A DNA stretch of 64,000 bases, taken from positions 1-64,000 of the forward strand of contig NZ_SADB01000022.1 in the NCBI RefSeq assembly GCF_009669305.1, read 5' to 3'. The position numbers were made by a program, and so were the translations under genes. The notes under the pieces were generated by a model, which saw nothing but the letters and a program-made list of their open reading frames with translations, searched no databases and had not been told where the DNA came from. Within the stretch, counting starts at the first letter, position 1. Each line of letters opens with the position of its first letter. The DNA is from Ancylomarina sp. 16SWW S1-10-2 (GTDB lineage Bacteria > Bacteroidota > Bacteroidia > Bacteroidales > Marinifilaceae). Below are positions 62,773 through 64,000 of the stretch, one piece after another.

Positions 62773-64000
62773 ATGCAGAAATTCAACCCACTAACAAACT
62801 ATCAAAACACTCGAAAATCCATTGGATATGTCACCAGAAAGCAGGCTACAGAAAAGGACTACAAACGAATTGGCTTTATGTCTGGTTTGGAAGTTCATCA
62901 GCAGCTAAAAACAAAAAAGAAACTTTTTTGTCATTGTCCGGCAGGTATCTTACACAATCATAATAATTTCGATGCTGAAATTATCCGCCACATGCGTCCA
63001 ACACTTTCGGAACTTGGAGAATACGATGGAACGGCTTTAATGGAATTTAAAACCCGCAAAGAAATTACCTATCGCCTAAACAACGAGTCGGCTTGTACCT
63101 ACGAAATTGACGACACGCCTCCTTTTATCATCAATAAAGAAGCTTTAGAATATGCACTTGAAATCTCATTGCTATCGAATTTAAATATTGTAGGTGAAGT
63201 ACACATTACACGTAAACAGTATTTGGATGGTAGTATTCCTGCAGGTTTTCAAAGAACAGCGATTCTTGGTGTAGAAGGTCATATTCAGTTAAAACACAAG
63301 AAAGTTCGTCTTATTCAGTTGAGTATTGAGGAAGATTCGTGTAGAGAAGTTTCAGATATTGGTCACAAGAGAATTTATAAAACAGATCGATTGGGTGTGC
63401 CTTTGATTGAGACAGTAACTTATCCCGAATGTTATACGCCTGATGAGTTGAGAGAAGCTGCGGAGTATATCCGTTTCCTCAATAGAAGTACGGGAAAGGT
63501 TCGTACTGGCATGGGTGCAGGTCGCGAAGATGTAAATGTAAGTTGCAAAGGCGGTACACGTATTGAAATAAAAGGCGTGGCGCACAATAAATGGATTCCC
63601 GAACTATCTCATAACGAAGCTTTCCGACAGTGGGCTTTGCTTAATGTGATGAAAAAACTAAAAAAACAGGTTAAAAATCAGAAAGAATGGAAAATCAAAT
63701 CCATACAGATTGATCCTATCCAGTTAAAATTACAAAACGAACTGATGGCTTCCATGGATTTCTCTGATATGGAGGTTTACGCTGTTAACTTGGTCGGTTT
63801 CCTAGGCATCCTTTCTCATTTTACACAGCCCAATCATTGTTTTGCCAACGAAATTACCGATAGATTAAAGGTTGTGGCTTGTATCGAGAAACCCAATATG
63901 TACCATTCTGAAGAGATTGATGGCTCAAGTGTAAAGGTTGACTTCGATAAGATTAAAGAGCTCTTACATGCAAACGATGACGATGCACAAATTATATTCT
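62773..64000 (+). CDS. gatE: GatE-like glutamyl-tRNA(Gln) amidotransferase subunit, N-terminal part
   Basis: An open frame from the ATG at 62773 continues to the end of the window (409 codons). The start IGFMSGLEVHQQL…KKLFCHCP near residues 36-57 and NNESACTYEIDDTPPFI near 110 are features of archaeal GatE and its relatives, as are the segments GHIQLKHKKVRLIQLSIEED and DRLGVPLIETVTYPE and the later TGMGAGREDVNVSCKGG. It would transamidate Glu-tRNA(Gln). Bacteria usually use GatCAB, so this archaeal-type subunit is unusual. The GatD partner and the C-terminus lie outside the window. The spacer 62464-62772 shows no other feature. Confidence 0.85.
   Translation, partial: MQKFNPLTNYQNTRKSIGYVTRKQATEKDYKRIGFMSGLEVHQQLKTKKKLFCHCPAGILHNHNNFDAEIIRHMRPTLSELGEYDGTALMEFKTRKEITYRLNNESACTYEIDDTPPFIINKEALEYALEISLLSNLNIVGEVHITRKQYLDGSIPAGFQRTAILGVEGHIQLKHKKVRLIQLSIEEDSCREVSDIGHKRIYKTDRLGVPLIETVTYPECYTPDELREAAEYIRFLNRSTGKVRTGMGAGREDVNVSCKGGTRIEIKGVAHNKWIPELSHNEAFRQWALLNVMKKLKKQVKNQKEWKIKSIQIDPIQLKLQNELMASMDFSDMEVYAVNLVGFLGILSHFTQPNHCFANEITDRLKVVACIEKPNMYHSEEIDGSSVKVDFDKIKELLHANDDDAQIIF

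Noticed and set aside
62450..62963. Two plus-strand open frames before the GatE-like gene
   Set aside because: They show no protein-like composition, and one overlaps the GatE-like start in another frame.

Overview
The window looks like chromosome from a low-GC Bacteroidota, most likely a marine Bacteroidales/Marinilabiliales relative. The reasons are the Bacteroidota-type promoters (TTTG, about 18-20 nt, TAnnTTTG) seen before several genes, Bacteroidota-favoured families (DUF6261, DUF5808, RAYT transposase, STM3941-like and GyrI-like proteins), A+T-rich spacers and many dispersed palindromic repeats. No rRNA, tRNA, prophage or CRISPR array was recognised.

Layout. 1-7 kb: the tail of an IS30 transposase, a single-domain AAA ATPase, a small DUF5808 membrane protein, asparagine synthase B, a Cof-type HAD phosphatase, a stomatin/SPFH protein and an EamA exporter. 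7-14 kb: a repeat-rich spacer, then two co-oriented helicases (MrfA-like with DUF1998, and UvrD/PcrA-like) and a flavodoxin-type reductase. 14.6-20.8 kb: a sensor kinase and a sigma-54-type response regulator, divergent from an ABC ATPase and a MacB/FtsX-like permease. A sigma-54-like promoter lies in the divergent spacer, so the pair probably controls the transporter. 21-26 kb: a PQQ-type beta-propeller protein, a second EamA exporter behind an unexplained intrinsic terminator, and three small membrane proteins.

26.3-34 kb is the accessory region. It has a RAYT transposase whose reading frame contains a near-perfect 29-bp palindrome, and a truncated internal copy of that gene. Next comes a beta-helix lipoprotein and then a run of same-strand small genes (GyrI/Cass2-like plus a frameshifted DUF3781, an ion channel, a GNAT acetyltransferase). 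Each of these units ends at a long repeat that begins with an integron-like RYYYAAC heptamer and, in two cases, is bounded by GTTAGNN at its other end. This looks like an integron-type cassette array without an integrase. A DUF6261 gene with a seven-fold 41/42-bp tandem array just upstream closes the region.

34-50 kb is mostly minus-strand housekeeping: a C-GCAxxG-C-C protein, a PHP-ACT-ACT protein, DUF1801, a double-CDGSH/glutamate-synthase-like fusion, a small operon with two BRCT-type proteins (one fused to a DnaQ-like exonuclease), ClpB, ThrE, an M20 amidohydrolase, an aldo/keto reductase, a YkgJ-type cysteine-cluster protein and SfsA. 50-64 kb: an ATP-grasp-like protein, two nearly identical cold-shock genes with nearly identical promoters and 140-nt leaders, a third cold-shock-domain protein, a MalY/PatB aminotransferase, phosphopentomutase, a GNAT protein, a hybrid histidine kinase with seven PAS-like repeats, and the start of an archaeal-type GatE-like amidotransferase subunit that runs off the end.
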